Shown piece by piece: positions 1-9,110 of a stretch of 51,014 nt of DNA; within the stretch, counting starts at the first letter, position 1, and the number at the start of each line of letters is the position of its first letter. The DNA lies in the NCBI GenBank assembly GCA_016208165.1, contig JACQYL010000034.1, positions 1 through 51,014 of the forward strand, read 5' to 3'. The translations under genes and the position numbers were made by a program. Under the pieces are notes generated by a model that was given only the letters and a program-made list of their open reading frames with translations, had not been told where the DNA came from and did no database searches. Origin of the DNA: Deltaproteobacteria bacterium (lineage in GTDB: Bacteria; Desulfobacterota; Desulfarculia; JACQYL01).

Positions 1-2
1 TA

Positions 3-125
3 AGCTTGGGTGAATCCATCACCGGCTGGAGCAAGATATCGATTTATTTAAGAGAATCGCCCAGAAAACGACTGCTACAGCAAGTGCAACTGCAAAAGCA
101 AAGTAACATAGTAAACAGTTCTTAA
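3..125 (+). other. Possible C-terminal tail of a truncated upstream gene
   Basis: The third forward frame is open from the window edge to a TAA at 123-125 and would encode about 40 residues that are basic and glutamine-rich near the end. No domain is recognisable in so short a piece, and the frame could be open by chance. The rest of the stretch up to 365 lies downstream of the chemoreceptor gene and shows no recognisable gene. Confidence 0.2.
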
Positions 126-365
126 GTTAGCGCTTATGCCCGCCCCTCCCCAAAACTCGGCTGTTGAAACTCGGACCGGCCCATTTTTCGAACGCCATGG
201 TCCGCCGCGAAGCGGATGCTTTCAGCAGGCTCGCCTAACGTGAGGGCGAAGGAAACGACGCTCTTCCCAAGGAAGATAGGGGCCTGAGACTCTCCAGTTC
301 AGGGCTCCTGAACTCATTTCATCGTGCCCGAACCGCTTCTTGGCCGCTCCACGGGAAGTTCGCTC

Positions 366-2303
366 TCACGTCTCTCCCTCTTCATGGTCAGCGCAGTCCC
401 CTCCAGCCGACTTAAGAACAGGAGGCAGGGCCTTCCGGTTCACCGGCATGGGAAGTCGCGGAACACGAGGTCTTGCTTCGCTTCCGTCGTTGCCCGTAAT
501 ACCAACCAATCGACCGAGGTCCAGGATCAGCATCCTCAACTGATCCGCCTGTGAATTCATTTCCTCCGACGCACTGGCGGATTCCTCTGCATTGGCCGCA
601 TTATGCTGAACCATACCGTCCATTTCGTTGACCGTCTTGGTAAGTTGAGAAATCCCGCGAGCCTGTTCGCCGGACGCCGACGCAATCTCCCCTACAAGGT
701 TCGCTATTTCGGAAACATTGCCGGCTACTTCCCTGAACGCGCTGTTGGTTTGTATGACCAACTCGGAACCATCAGTCACTTGCTTCACCATGCCTTCAAT
801 CAGCGTAGCCGTGTTTCTGGCCGCGTCGGCCGCCCGCATGGCCAAATTCCGCACCTCCTCCGCCACAACCGCGAAGCCTGCGCCCGCTTCTCCGGCGCGA
901 GCCGCTTCAACGGCCGCGTTCAGTGCAAGGAGATTCGTTTGAAAAGCGATCTCATCGATCGTTCGGATGATTTTCGACGTCTCTTTACCCGCTCTTGCCA
1001 TTTCGTCCATCGAAGCCGTTAAATCAGACATGGAGCCGTTGGCTTTTCCCACGACCTCGTTAACCCGTTTCATGAGATCGTTCGCTCGTGACGCGTTATG
1101 GGCGTTCTGTTTCGTCATCGAGGCCATTTCTTCAAGCGAAGACGAAGTCTCCTCGAGGGACGCGGCATGCTCCGAGGCGCATTCGGCCAAAGATTGACTC
1201 GAAGAGGAAACCTGGCCGGCGGCTGAAGCCACCATGGCCGAGCTTTCGCCCAGTTGGGCAGAGACTTTACGGAGAAACCTTCCCGTGCCTCGTGTAATGA
1301 ACTGAGCGAGCAGTAGGCCCACAATAACGGCGACAGCGCCCACCGCAATAACATTGACTTTGGTGCTCCGGGCTGCATCCAACATGACCTCATCACCCAT
1401 AATGTGATTTCTGGCCTCGATGCGGACTTCACGAAGAATGGCCTGAACGGATTTCAGGGCCGGAATGGTCTCGTCCGCATAGACGACATAGGCGTCCTTC
1501 ATGTGCTTCATCTGCCCGTCCTGCCATTCCAGCACGTCGTCGAGAGCTTCAAGCGTCCTGGAGGCCATCGGAGCCGTGGTTTCGTTGAATACGACCAGAG
1601 CCTTATCCCGATGTCCCTGGTCCAGGAGTTCCTGGATCTCCTGCGCGCTTTCATGCAGTTTGTTATGAGGCTCCACAACCTTTGCGAGGGCCGCCGAAAA
1701 CTCCGGGTATGTCTGCTTCAACGTATCCACGTCGGAGGACAGCAGCCATCTCCCGAGGCTGCATTTGGCGGGGTCTTTTTCCACGCCCAGTTGCGTCAGC
1801 GAGGCGTCCGTGAACACATCCTTTGCTTTGTTCACCCAGGCAAGGTGATCCGCCTTCTTTTCCCGCAAGAAGTGTCCAAGAGACCCGTCCGCCTGCCGGA
1901 AGAGCCGTCCGATCTCAATGGCCGATTCATGCAACTTTCGATGAGGCTCTTCCAGGCTCTTAAGCAAGGGGGACAGGCTCGGCGCCACAGTCTCGGCGCG
2001 CTTCCGGCCGTCCCCGTAGAGCCATTCGCCGAATCCGCATTTGTGATCGTCCGTTTCCACATGGAGCGTAGTGACATGATCATCCGTCAGCAGGGCATTC
2101 ACTTGATTCGCCCAGTTGAGATGATCAATTTCCTTTTGCGCCAGATTGGCGTCCAGTTGGTTTCCAAGAATAACCTGTTCGGCGTTGCGTACTATGCTCC
2201 CCACTCCCGTAAAGCTCAGGATGGACACCGCAACCAATAGGGCCAGCACAACACTGAAGCCTATTGTGATACGTTTTCCTATGGTCATGTTCTTCCAGCT
2301 CAT
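366..2303 (-). CDS. Methyl-accepting chemotaxis protein with two tandem CZB domains
   Basis: This is a transmembrane chemoreceptor that should signal through CheW/CheA. A first membrane segment (about residues 10-32) is followed by an extracytoplasmic region, a second membrane segment (about 316-336) and a long coiled coil. The cytoplasmic hairpin tip, EIAFQTNLLALNAAVEAARA, is at about 451-470. The extracytoplasmic part holds two copies of the chemoreceptor zinc-binding (CZB) pattern: H61, C89-GFGEW, H121/H125, then H153, C181-SLGRW, H213/H217. CZB domains bind zinc and sense hypochlorite or zinc in known receptors. Most are cytoplasmic, so two in the presumed periplasmic loop is unusual. No C-terminal CheR-tethering pentapeptide is seen. 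A GAGGAGGTGA ribosome site lies just upstream of the ATG. No other chemotaxis gene is nearby. Confidence 0.93.
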   Translation of the reverse strand: MSWKNMTIGKRITIGFSVVLALLVAVSILSFTGVGSIVRNAEQVILGNQLDANLAQKEIDHLNWANQVNALLTDDHVTTLHVETDDHKCGFGEWLYGDGRKRAETVAPSLSPLLKSLEEPHRKLHESAIEIGRLFRQADGSLGHFLREKKADHLAWVNKAKDVFTDASLTQLGVEKDPAKCSLGRWLLSSDVDTLKQTYPEFSAALAKVVEPHNKLHESAQEIQELLDQGHRDKALVVFNETTAPMASRTLEALDDVLEWQDGQMKHMKDAYVVYADETIPALKSVQAILREVRIEARNHIMGDEVMLDAARSTKVNVIAVGAVAVIVGLLLAQFITRGTGRFLRKVSAQLGESSAMVASAAGQVSSSSQSLAECASEHAASLEETSSSLEEMASMTKQNAHNASRANDLMKRVNEVVGKANGSMSDLTASMDEMARAGKETSKIIRTIDEIAFQTNLLALNAAVEAARAGEAGAGFAVVAEEVRNLAMRAADAARNTATLIEGMVKQVTDGSELVIQTNSAFREVAGNVSEIANLVGEIASASGEQARGISQLTKTVNEMDGMVQHNAANAEESASASEEMNSQADQLRMLILDLGRLVGITGNDGSEARPRVPRLPMPVNRKALPPVLKSAGGDCADHEEGET

Positions 2304-3334
2304 CGGGTTGTCACCTCCTCGAAGCAGGTTACTGATTGAAACTACGCAAATCGCATCCTATCCGCCTTGAATGGGGCGAGAACGCCGTCAGGCGTCCATC
2401 CAGGATCTGTGTCGCTCAAGTTACTTTGGTCCCGTGGGAACGTTGTATCGAAGTGTGGGGCGCCGTTTTCAGCGGAAGCAGCGTTTCCTTCCGGCTAAGT
2501 TCACGGCGCCCCTTCCGACGCCGCCCCCCGTCACCGCCATTTTCGAAGGGATGTAGAGCGCCCGGGAGGCGTCCACACGGTCCGGCCGGATAACTACCGG
2601 CCCCATCCACGATCATCTAAAAAGCAGATTCCCGTTCGACTACCTGATCGTTTGCCGAGGCGTTGCAACAGATAAAGCAAAAACTGTGCCTTAATTATGA
2701 ATGTAGGTAAGTCATTAATATTAAAGGTAAAAAATTAGAGGAAGCCCAATTTACGACCGGGACTGCTCAATTTCTGCGCAATGGCCCGATCCGCGGATTC
2801 CTTCGTTTTCAATCAGGATGGCTGAAGACGCTAGGCCCTCAACGGTTTTCCCCCTAGTGGCTTTGCGACGCTGACTGCTCAGTTTCTGCGCTAGGGACTC
2901 GGGTGAGGCCTTTGTGCTACCGCTCCCGTTTCCCGAGCCATCTACACTCCGTTGATTCAAGGTTGCAGAGCATCAATGCGGACGTCGAGCAGATTCGATT
3001 CCCGGAGCCGGATATTCAAAGCGCAACGCTCCGGAACGATGGCTGTTCCCGTCCAAAACCAAGTTCCGGGTTATGGTCAAGCGCAGCGGACTGTCCGGGA
3101 CTGCGGGACAGAATCCGGGAATTCCGGACAAGACAGACGTCGAAGGGAGAGCGAATTACAGACTCCCCGGGTTGGATTCATCCAACCATTCGTCTATGGA
3201 TTGACAACCCAAGGGTAGATGCACATGTTCACATAAAAGGACGTATCCGCCAAAGGCAAGCCGAGGGAGGGCATTCAACCCTGGGGCGCTTACGTTTGCT
3301 GCATATGAAGACAACCCTTCATAAGAAAGTACGG
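2304..3334. other. Intergenic region between divergent genes
   Basis: About 1 kb separates the chemoreceptor from the sugar dehydrogenase, which is transcribed the other way. The middle (about 2690-2750) is AT-rich and a plausible promoter region. Two related 19-base motifs occur at 2764-2782 and 2876-2894. A forward frame is open from 2903, but it has no ribosome site or protein-like composition before about 3335, so I do not treat it as coding. Confidence 0.4.
2764..2894 (+). repeat. Pair of 19-bp motifs, third copy at 49063-49081
   Basis: TGCTCAATTTCTGCGCAAT is at 2764-2782. A variant with three mismatches (TGCTCAGTTTCTGCGCTAG) is at 2876-2894. The exact reverse complement of the first recurs at 49063-49081, 46 kb away beside an insertion sequence. 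I do not recognise the element. Confidence 0.5.
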
Positions 3335-5116
3335 ATGATGACAAATAGCCAACGAAACACTCGCGCGCCGCGGGGGCTACGGTGCACGGCGCGGAGGCGC
3401 GCGTACCGCTCGCGCCGGGAGGTAATGGCCGCCATAGGTTTACTGTTTCTGCTCATCGCATCGCTTCCTGCTTTCTCCGCCGGCAACGCCCGATTCTCGG
3501 CTTTAAGAAATCCCACGGTGTTGGAAGACCCCATACCCGATCGCATTCAACAGGGCGGCATAGAGGTCAAACTCGCACCGGTGGCCACGGGCCTGACGGC
3601 GCCCAACTGGGGGGTCTACGCTCCCTCGCATCCGGACCTGCTGTTCGTTTCGGATCAAAACGGAACCCTCTGGAAAATCGAGCTGACGACCGGGGACAAG
3701 ACTCCCTTTTTGGACATGAGCAGTCGATTGGTGGAACTGGGTGTCTTCGGTCCCGACTCCTTCGATGAACGCGGATTTCTGGGATTTGCTTTCCATCCCG
3801 ACTACGCAGCCAATGGGCGTTTGTATACGTACACCTCGGAACCCGCCATAGGCGCCCCGGGTGAGGCCAACCATCAGAGCGTACTTACCGAATGGCTTGT
3901 CCCCTCTCCCGGAGATCCCTCGTCGGTCGCGGACGTCGGCAGCGCCAGGGAGCTGCTGCGGGTGGACGAGCCTCAATTTAATCACAATGCCGGAGGCGTG
4001 AATTTTGGCCCGGACGGAAAGTTGTATGTTTCTTTCGGAGACGGAGGGGGCGCCGACGATCGGGACGGTCAAACCTTTCTGGGAGAACCGATCGTGGGAC
4101 ACGGCGCCAAAGGGAACGGTCAGGATCCATCCAATCTGCTCGGAACCATCATCCGCATCGATCCCTCCGGAAACAACTCCTCCAACGGTGCATATGGCAT
4201 ACCCGGCGACAACCCGTTCTTAGGCATGAACGGATTTCGAGAAGAGATCCACGCCTATGGATTCCGTAACCCATTTCGTTTCTCCTTTGACGCAGAGTCG
4301 GGGGAGTTATACGCCGCTGACGTCGGGCAAAACAGTGTGGAAGAAGTCGACGTGGTTTCAGCGGGAGGCAACTATGGCTGGAACGTGAAAGAAGGATCCT
4401 TTTTCTTCGAACACAATGATAACAATCCCGGATCCGTAACCGACGCGCCCCCTCCTGACGCGCCGCAAGGTCTGATCGATCCCATTGCCGAATACGATCA
4501 TGATGAAGGCGTTGCCGTGATAGGGGGCTTCGTCTATCGTGGAACCGGAGTTCCCTCTCTGTACGGCAAGTACGTTTTCGGAGAATTGGCGAAACCGGGT
4601 TCAGAAAGCGGCCGGCTGTTCTACCTCGAAGGAAGCACTATATTCGAATTTCCGTTGCTGGGACGATCGGAACTGGGACTGAGGCTGCTGGGGTTTGGTC
4701 AAGATGCCGACGGCGAGCTGTATGTACTGGGAAACACCACGGGAACCCCCTTTGGAAGCACGGGCGAAATCCTGAAGATCGTGTCCAATCCGTCCTACGA
4801 CTTGTCCGGCGGGCTGTTGCACATAGACGCTCTGGACGTTTCCGACGCGACGGGCGCCGCCGTGTTCCGGGCGGACATGGCCGTCGAGCCCGGCAGCGAC
4901 CCCATCATTTTCGGGGTCGTCGCGGCTTCGGTTCTGTCCGAGCGTTTCAAAGGGAGTGGCGCTTCCTTTGATTTCGAAACGGGAGAACTTATGTTACCCA
5001 TAGTCGATGTCTTCGATAGCCAGGGCAATCTTGGGACCTATTCCGCCGGATTGAAGCTGCTCGCCGATCCCGACCGCATCCGGTTCGAGGTCACGGAAGC
5101 GGCTATGGTCCCTTGA
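3335..5116 (+). CDS. Secreted PQQ-dependent sugar dehydrogenase-type beta-propeller protein
   Basis: The protein belongs to the glucose/sorbosone dehydrogenase family (Asd/Yli type), whose members oxidise aldoses with pyrroloquinoline quinone in the periplasm. Family signs are the opening LAPVATGLTAPNWGV, the DERGFLGFAFHPDY block, FNHNAGGVNFGPDGKLYVS, the calcium/PQQ-region GDGGGADD, and AYGFRNPFRFSFD. A basic N-region and a hydrophobic segment ending near FSAGNA form a signal peptide. The propeller is followed by about 100 residues of an extra beta-rich C-terminal domain that I cannot name. The start is uncertain: ATG 3335 or 3338 gives a long basic leader behind a weak AAGAAAG site, and ATG 3425 begins directly at the signal peptide. 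No PQQ biosynthesis gene is in the window, so the cofactor is an assumption from family. Confidence 0.85.
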   Translation: MMTNSQRNTRAPRGLRCTARRRAYRSRREVMAAIGLLFLLIASLPAFSAGNARFSALRNPTVLEDPIPDRIQQGGIEVKLAPVATGLTAPNWGVYAPSHPDLLFVSDQNGTLWKIELTTGDKTPFLDMSSRLVELGVFGPDSFDERGFLGFAFHPDYAANGRLYTYTSEPAIGAPGEANHQSVLTEWLVPSPGDPSSVADVGSARELLRVDEPQFNHNAGGVNFGPDGKLYVSFGDGGGADDRDGQTFLGEPIVGHGAKGNGQDPSNLLGTIIRIDPSGNNSSNGAYGIPGDNPFLGMNGFREEIHAYGFRNPFRFSFDAESGELYAADVGQNSVEEVDVVSAGGNYGWNVKEGSFFFEHNDNNPGSVTDAPPPDAPQGLIDPIAEYDHDEGVAVIGGFVYRGTGVPSLYGKYVFGELAKPGSESGRLFYLEGSTIFEFPLLGRSELGLRLLGFGQDADGELYVLGNTTGTPFGSTGEILKIVSNPSYDLSGGLLHIDALDVSDATGAAVFRADMAVEPGSDPIIFGVVAASVLSERFKGSGASFDFETGELMLPIVDVFDSQGNLGTYSAGLKLLADPDRIRFEVTEAAMVP

Positions 5117-5120
5117 CCTG

Positions 5121-5145
5121 AAGCGCTCCATGGGGGCTCTTTTTT
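5121..5145 (+). terminator. Possible rho-independent terminator after the sugar dehydrogenase
   Basis: A short imperfect stem (AGCGCTCC pairing with GGGGGCT, one mismatch) runs into six T residues just after the stop at 5116. It sits between two convergent genes. The stem is short, so confidence is limited. Confidence 0.4.
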
Positions 5146-5179
5146 GCGGCGGATCGTTCGCTATGGTGCGATGACGGCG

Positions 5180-7237
5180 TCAATCAACAGCATATTTTTT
5201 CTGCTTCAGGTAATCTACGACCACATATTGCGCCAGGGTTTCTGAAGCGGAAAAGAATGCTTTGCCTTTGTTCTTCCTGCCCATGGCGGCAACGAATTCC
5301 CGTAGATCCTCGTCCTCGGACAACATGAAGGTGGTGATCCTCACGTCGTTTCTCGTGCATTTAGCCACTTCTCTCAACGTTTGGGTCACAATGAAAGGAA
5401 GCGTTTGGCCTTCCAGATAGACGACGCCGTCCATTACGCATGCCGTCGGTTCGCCGTCGGTGATCAAAAAGATATGCTTTTCCGAGCAGGGTTCCCGTCT
5501 CAGAATATCATTGCTCACACGAAGACCTTCCTGAATGTTGGTGAAGTCCGCGGGAAACCCGAACTCGCCCCGTTCTTCTTTGACTCTCAATTCCCTGTAA
5601 GGGAGGCTCTTCGGATGGTTTTCCAACTGAAACGGCATGGCCTGTAAAGAGACCAGGTCCGCGCCTCTGATTTCTTTCGCCAGGGTATAGAAACCCACAA
5701 TATGCAACCGATCGCCCGGAAAGCAGCGCGAAATCAGTTCTTTCAGGCTCAGAGCCACCTTCTTTGCATAATAAAGCTTCTCGACCATGGAGCTGCTCAC
5801 GTCGATCAATAGAACAGTGCTGGTCCGGGCATTGTATTCGGGCTCGTACAGTTGGAAATCACGGGGAGATATGGACACCGGAATGCCCCCGGAAGGATTT
5901 CTTTTCATTGCGGACAACACGGTCGAGGAGAGATCCAGATTCCACGGATCTCCGAACGCATACTCTTTGACCGCCCCGGAAAGCGAATGAAACGCGCGGT
6001 TGGATCGCAGGCTCCTTCTGGTCCATCCCCGGAGATTCATCTGGGAGAAGGTGTCTTGAAGAGCAAATTGCCCGATCTTTCGCAGCGCCTTGGCCGTGAG
6101 CATAAAACCGCCCGTCTTCTCCGTCAGGTATCCGCTCCTCTCGAGGAGTTCGATGATCTGGGCTAGCTTGTCCAACGACGATTCGGCGAGTTCACCAAGC
6201 ACGTCCTGAAGAAGATCGGAATTGATTCGGGACAGGTCCCCATCGATGCTCGAGCTTCGGATGCTCTTTTCCAACTCTTCTAGCTTGAGGAGCTTCTTCG
6301 CAACGGTAAACGCATCGTCCAGTTGGATCTTACGAGAACCGCTAAAGGTATACTGCCTTCCTTTCGGGAGAGGCTCGCATTGTTCCAGTTGGTTCCATAG
6401 CGCTTCGAGGGCGATTTCAACATCGCCAAGTCCCCATTTCTCCAGCGTACATGCTTCCAGAGCCAAACGATCCTTGTACGGAAGACAGGAAACCAGCAAC
6501 CTCAGCGCGGCGCGGTTCTTTTGAACGGATTCCAAAAACGCGCCCATACCGCCCTTCAAGTCGAACACGTGGCCGTATTGGCTGAAGAATGTAAGTATCC
6601 GCGATCTATCCTGTGTTCCAGGATCATCCACGACTCGGATCAGGTCTTCCAGGCTCCGCACGAGTTCCGCCGGCGCGAGAGCAGGTGCATCGTTTACCAG
6701 AAATTGAAGCCCCGACATCTTTCCCACGATGTCCTGAACGCGCTCGGACAGCCTTTTCCCGACTTCCGTGTCTCTGATTGAACCGCACAGAATCGTGTTC
6801 ATCCGGTTCGCCAAATCGTTGGGAAAATCGACGATTAGCATCCGGAGGGCCTCATATGCCGCAACCTCGGGACCGACGGAAGCGTTTTCGAACGCAGCTC
6901 CGCCGTCATCGGATACACCGGGATCGGGAGTGGCCTCGAATTCGAGCAAGGCGGCTTCGAGATCGTTTCGTAGAGGATGAAGGACCCCGTCCATACCGTA
7001 CGTTTCCAGAAGGGAGATCCTAAGCTCCTCGATCTGATTCAACATCTTGGAAAGACCGTCCACCCTCTGCTCGTCGATGTCCAAGAGCCCGTCCCACTTC
7101 AGCCGATCCATGGCGGATGCAAGGTCATATTTGCGTAATAAGCGCTCCGACAACGCTTTGAGCAGCGTATCGGCTCCAAGGGACGATGCCTTTTTCTTGG
7201 AATTCGGCTGGGGGCTGAAGTATCGGAAGACCGTCAT
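5180..7237 (-). CDS. VWA-domain protein partnered with a MoxR-type ATPase
   Basis: This is a 685-residue soluble protein. The first 470 residues are mostly helical and unrecognised. The C-terminal 200 residues form a von Willebrand factor A domain with a full metal-ion (MIDAS) site: DVSSSM (D479, S481, S483) and a later ITDGEPT. There is no signal peptide or membrane segment, unlike BatA/BatB. The gene begins 31 bases after the stop of the AAA+ ATPase gene, so the two are surely cotranscribed. MoxR-VWA pairs act as metal- or cofactor-inserting chaperones in known systems such as CoxD/CoxE and the magnesium chelatases. Here the substrate is unknown, and the only nearby candidate is the radical SAM protein upstream in the operon. 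Confidence 0.88.
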   Translation of the reverse strand: MTVFRYFSPQPNSKKKASSLGADTLLKALSERLLRKYDLASAMDRLKWDGLLDIDEQRVDGLSKMLNQIEELRISLLETYGMDGVLHPLRNDLEAALLEFEATPDPGVSDDGGAAFENASVGPEVAAYEALRMLIVDFPNDLANRMNTILCGSIRDTEVGKRLSERVQDIVGKMSGLQFLVNDAPALAPAELVRSLEDLIRVVDDPGTQDRSRILTFFSQYGHVFDLKGGMGAFLESVQKNRAALRLLVSCLPYKDRLALEACTLEKWGLGDVEIALEALWNQLEQCEPLPKGRQYTFSGSRKIQLDDAFTVAKKLLKLEELEKSIRSSSIDGDLSRINSDLLQDVLGELAESSLDKLAQIIELLERSGYLTEKTGGFMLTAKALRKIGQFALQDTFSQMNLRGWTRRSLRSNRAFHSLSGAVKEYAFGDPWNLDLSSTVLSAMKRNPSGGIPVSISPRDFQLYEPEYNARTSTVLLIDVSSSMVEKLYYAKKVALSLKELISRCFPGDRLHIVGFYTLAKEIRGADLVSLQAMPFQLENHPKSLPYRELRVKEERGEFGFPADFTNIQEGLRVSNDILRREPCSEKHIFLITDGEPTACVMDGVVYLEGQTLPFIVTQTLREVAKCTRNDVRITTFMLSEDEDLREFVAAMGRKNKGKAFFSASETLAQYVVVDYLKQKKYAVD

Positions 7238-7268
7238 AGGATGTTCGATCAGCTCAAGATCTCGAATT

Positions 7269-8666
7269 TCATGAATGCCTTGCGCGGTACCGCACGGTAT
7301 CGTCCATTTTTTCTTTTTCCAGTTCTCCCCGGATCCTAAGACCCTCCAATACGAACTCCAGGCTCGAAGCCTTTTGCTCGGGAGTTCCGGCCTCTAATCT
7401 CGCGTGTATATCATCCAGGCCCTCGAATCGAACGCTCTGTCTTTCATACTCGGAACCGAGCATCATTTCGGAAACCACAACGCCGTTCGAGTCGCGAAAG
7501 TTCCCCAAAAACGGCCTGAAATCGTAACCGTTCCAATACGCTTCGAAAACGTTCGCCACCGCTCGATCCACCAGTTCCTGGAGGAGACTTTCTCCGAGAG
7601 CGTCGCCGAATCCCTCGATTTCGATTTTTCCCATGGTGGAGGCGGAGATAAACTCGAGATCGGTAATTCGGGGCACGGCCGAGCCTTCTCCCAGCCGGAA
7701 ATGTCTGCGCAGCGCATTGGACAGTACGTTCTCCATGTTGTGAATGGACACCCTGACACTCACTCCCGAACGCTGATCGATTTCGCTATGAATTCTGGCC
7801 TGCCGCGAGATCTCCGCTACGATCTCCTTCATATACGAAGGCACGTCCATGTCGGCTTCCTCGGGAAACGTGCGCCGCTCCTGTTCCATAATCGTGATCT
7901 CGTCTTCCCTGAAAAGCGGATAGTGCGTCCTCACCTGAGAGCCGAAACGATCTTTCAACGGTGTGATGATCCTGCCCCGGTTCGTGTAATCCTCCGGGTT
8001 CGCGCTAGCGATGAAATAGACGTCCAAAGGCAGTCTGAAGGAAAAACCGCGGATTTGTACATCCCGCTCTTCCAATACGTTGAACAATCCCACCTGGATC
8101 TTTTCCGCCAGGTCCGGGAGTTCGTTAAGAGCGAAAATGCCTCGGTTCGACCGGGGAATCAGGCCGAAATGGATGGCTCCTGAATCCGAAAGGTATCTCC
8201 CCTCGGCTATTTTGATGGGGTCCACCTCTCCGATGAGGTCCGCGATGGTTACGTCCGGCGTGGCTAATTTCTCATTGTATCGATGTTCGCGGTGCACCCA
8301 ATCGATCGGCGTGTCCGGCCCCATGTCCGCCAACATTTTCTTGCATCGATCGCAGATCGGGGAAAGGGGATCGTCTCGAATTTCGCAGCCGGCCAGAACC
8401 GGTATATACTCGTCCAGCAACGATATTAGAGCGCGCATTAAACGTGTTTTGGCCTGGCCCCGTTCTCCCAGAAGTACGATGTCCTGTCCTGAGAGGATCG
8501 CGTTTTCAATCTGAGGAATGACCGTATCCTCGAGTCCGATGATTCCGGGGAACAACCGCTCGCCGGAGCGGATCCGGGCGATCAGGTTCTTCCGGATCTC
8601 GTTCTTGACCGTTCCGGCGCCTAAGCCGCTGTCTTTAAGTTCGGATACCGTTTCGGGTCTTTTCAT
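7269..8666 (-). CDS. MoxR/ChlI-like AAA+ ATPase with a cysteine insertion
   Basis: The protein has 465 residues. Walker A is GERGQAKT (about 67-74) and the Walker B region is GIFALNEL (about 176-183), in which the usual D-E pair reads N-E. The fold matches magnesium chelatase I / MoxR ATPases, including the ENAILSG and PLKDRFGSQV blocks. Between Walker A and B there is an insertion with C94, C105 and C108, the last two forming CDRC, which could bind zinc or another metal. A GGTGGAG ribosome site precedes the ATG. It presumably remodels a target together with the VWA protein that follows. Inserted cysteines are known in some ChlI-like proteins, so this is a family feature I cannot tie to a substrate. 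Confidence 0.9.
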   Translation of the reverse strand: MKRPETVSELKDSGLGAGTVKNEIRKNLIARIRSGERLFPGIIGLEDTVIPQIENAILSGQDIVLLGERGQAKTRLMRALISLLDEYIPVLAGCEIRDDPLSPICDRCKKMLADMGPDTPIDWVHREHRYNEKLATPDVTIADLIGEVDPIKIAEGRYLSDSGAIHFGLIPRSNRGIFALNELPDLAEKIQVGLFNVLEERDVQIRGFSFRLPLDVYFIASANPEDYTNRGRIITPLKDRFGSQVRTHYPLFREDEITIMEQERRTFPEEADMDVPSYMKEIVAEISRQARIHSEIDQRSGVSVRVSIHNMENVLSNALRRHFRLGEGSAVPRITDLEFISASTMGKIEIEGFGDALGESLLQELVDRAVANVFEAYWNGYDFRPFLGNFRDSNGVVVSEMMLGSEYERQSVRFEGLDDIHARLEAGTPEQKASSLEFVLEGLRIRGELEKEKMDDTVRYRARHS

Positions 8667-8736
8667 TCGATCTCCACCATTTCAACTTTCCGATGGTTTT
8701 CTGCACGTTCTCACTACAGGCGAAAGCGAGCCTCTC

Positions 8737-8973
8737 TCAGCCGACGGTCCCCATTTTTCGGGGTACGATTCGATTGAAATCGATGGTTAGGGATTCTCCA
8801 TCGACATCGAGGACCGCAGGAATGCCGCAGACGTGGACTTCTTCGTGTTCAGATAGCTTTTTCGAGATATCAAAGGGACACTCTTCAATGATTCTCTTTA
8901 TGGTTTCTATGGTTAAGTAATCAAAAACATCATATAATAATTCTATATTTACGGGTTTGACAGGTGGAAACAC
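8737..8973 (-). CDS. Small unrecognised protein; no convincing start codon
   Basis: From the GTG at 8973 this frame gives 78 residues. The same frame is open and protein-like well upstream, to about 9110, where it runs into the end of the radical SAM gene. No ATG, GTG or TTG occurs in that stretch. The extended reading has hydrophobic and aromatic periodicity (RYYTISPIYYFLAAVREL, then KRIIEECPFDIS) and a short beta-rich end. It lies in a frame one base behind (-1) the radical SAM frame. Either an indel has broken the start of a small gene (an ATG at 9093-9095 with AAAGG upstream sits in the wrong frame) or it is a split-off C-terminus of the radical SAM protein. The family is unknown. Confidence 0.5.
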   Translation of the reverse strand: MFPPVKPVNIELLYDVFDYLTIETIKRIIEECPFDISKKLSEHEEVHVCGIPAVLDVDGESLTIDFNRIVPRKMGTVG

Positions 8974-9110
8974 ATATCGTTTGACAGTGTAGCCGCCTGA
9001 GAGCTCTCTGACTGCGGCAAGAAAATAGTAAATCGGGCTGATGGTATAATAACGTGGAATATGAAAAAGAGCTCTATTGGTCCGAATCGTGTCATATAGG
9101 TTAAGAGCCT

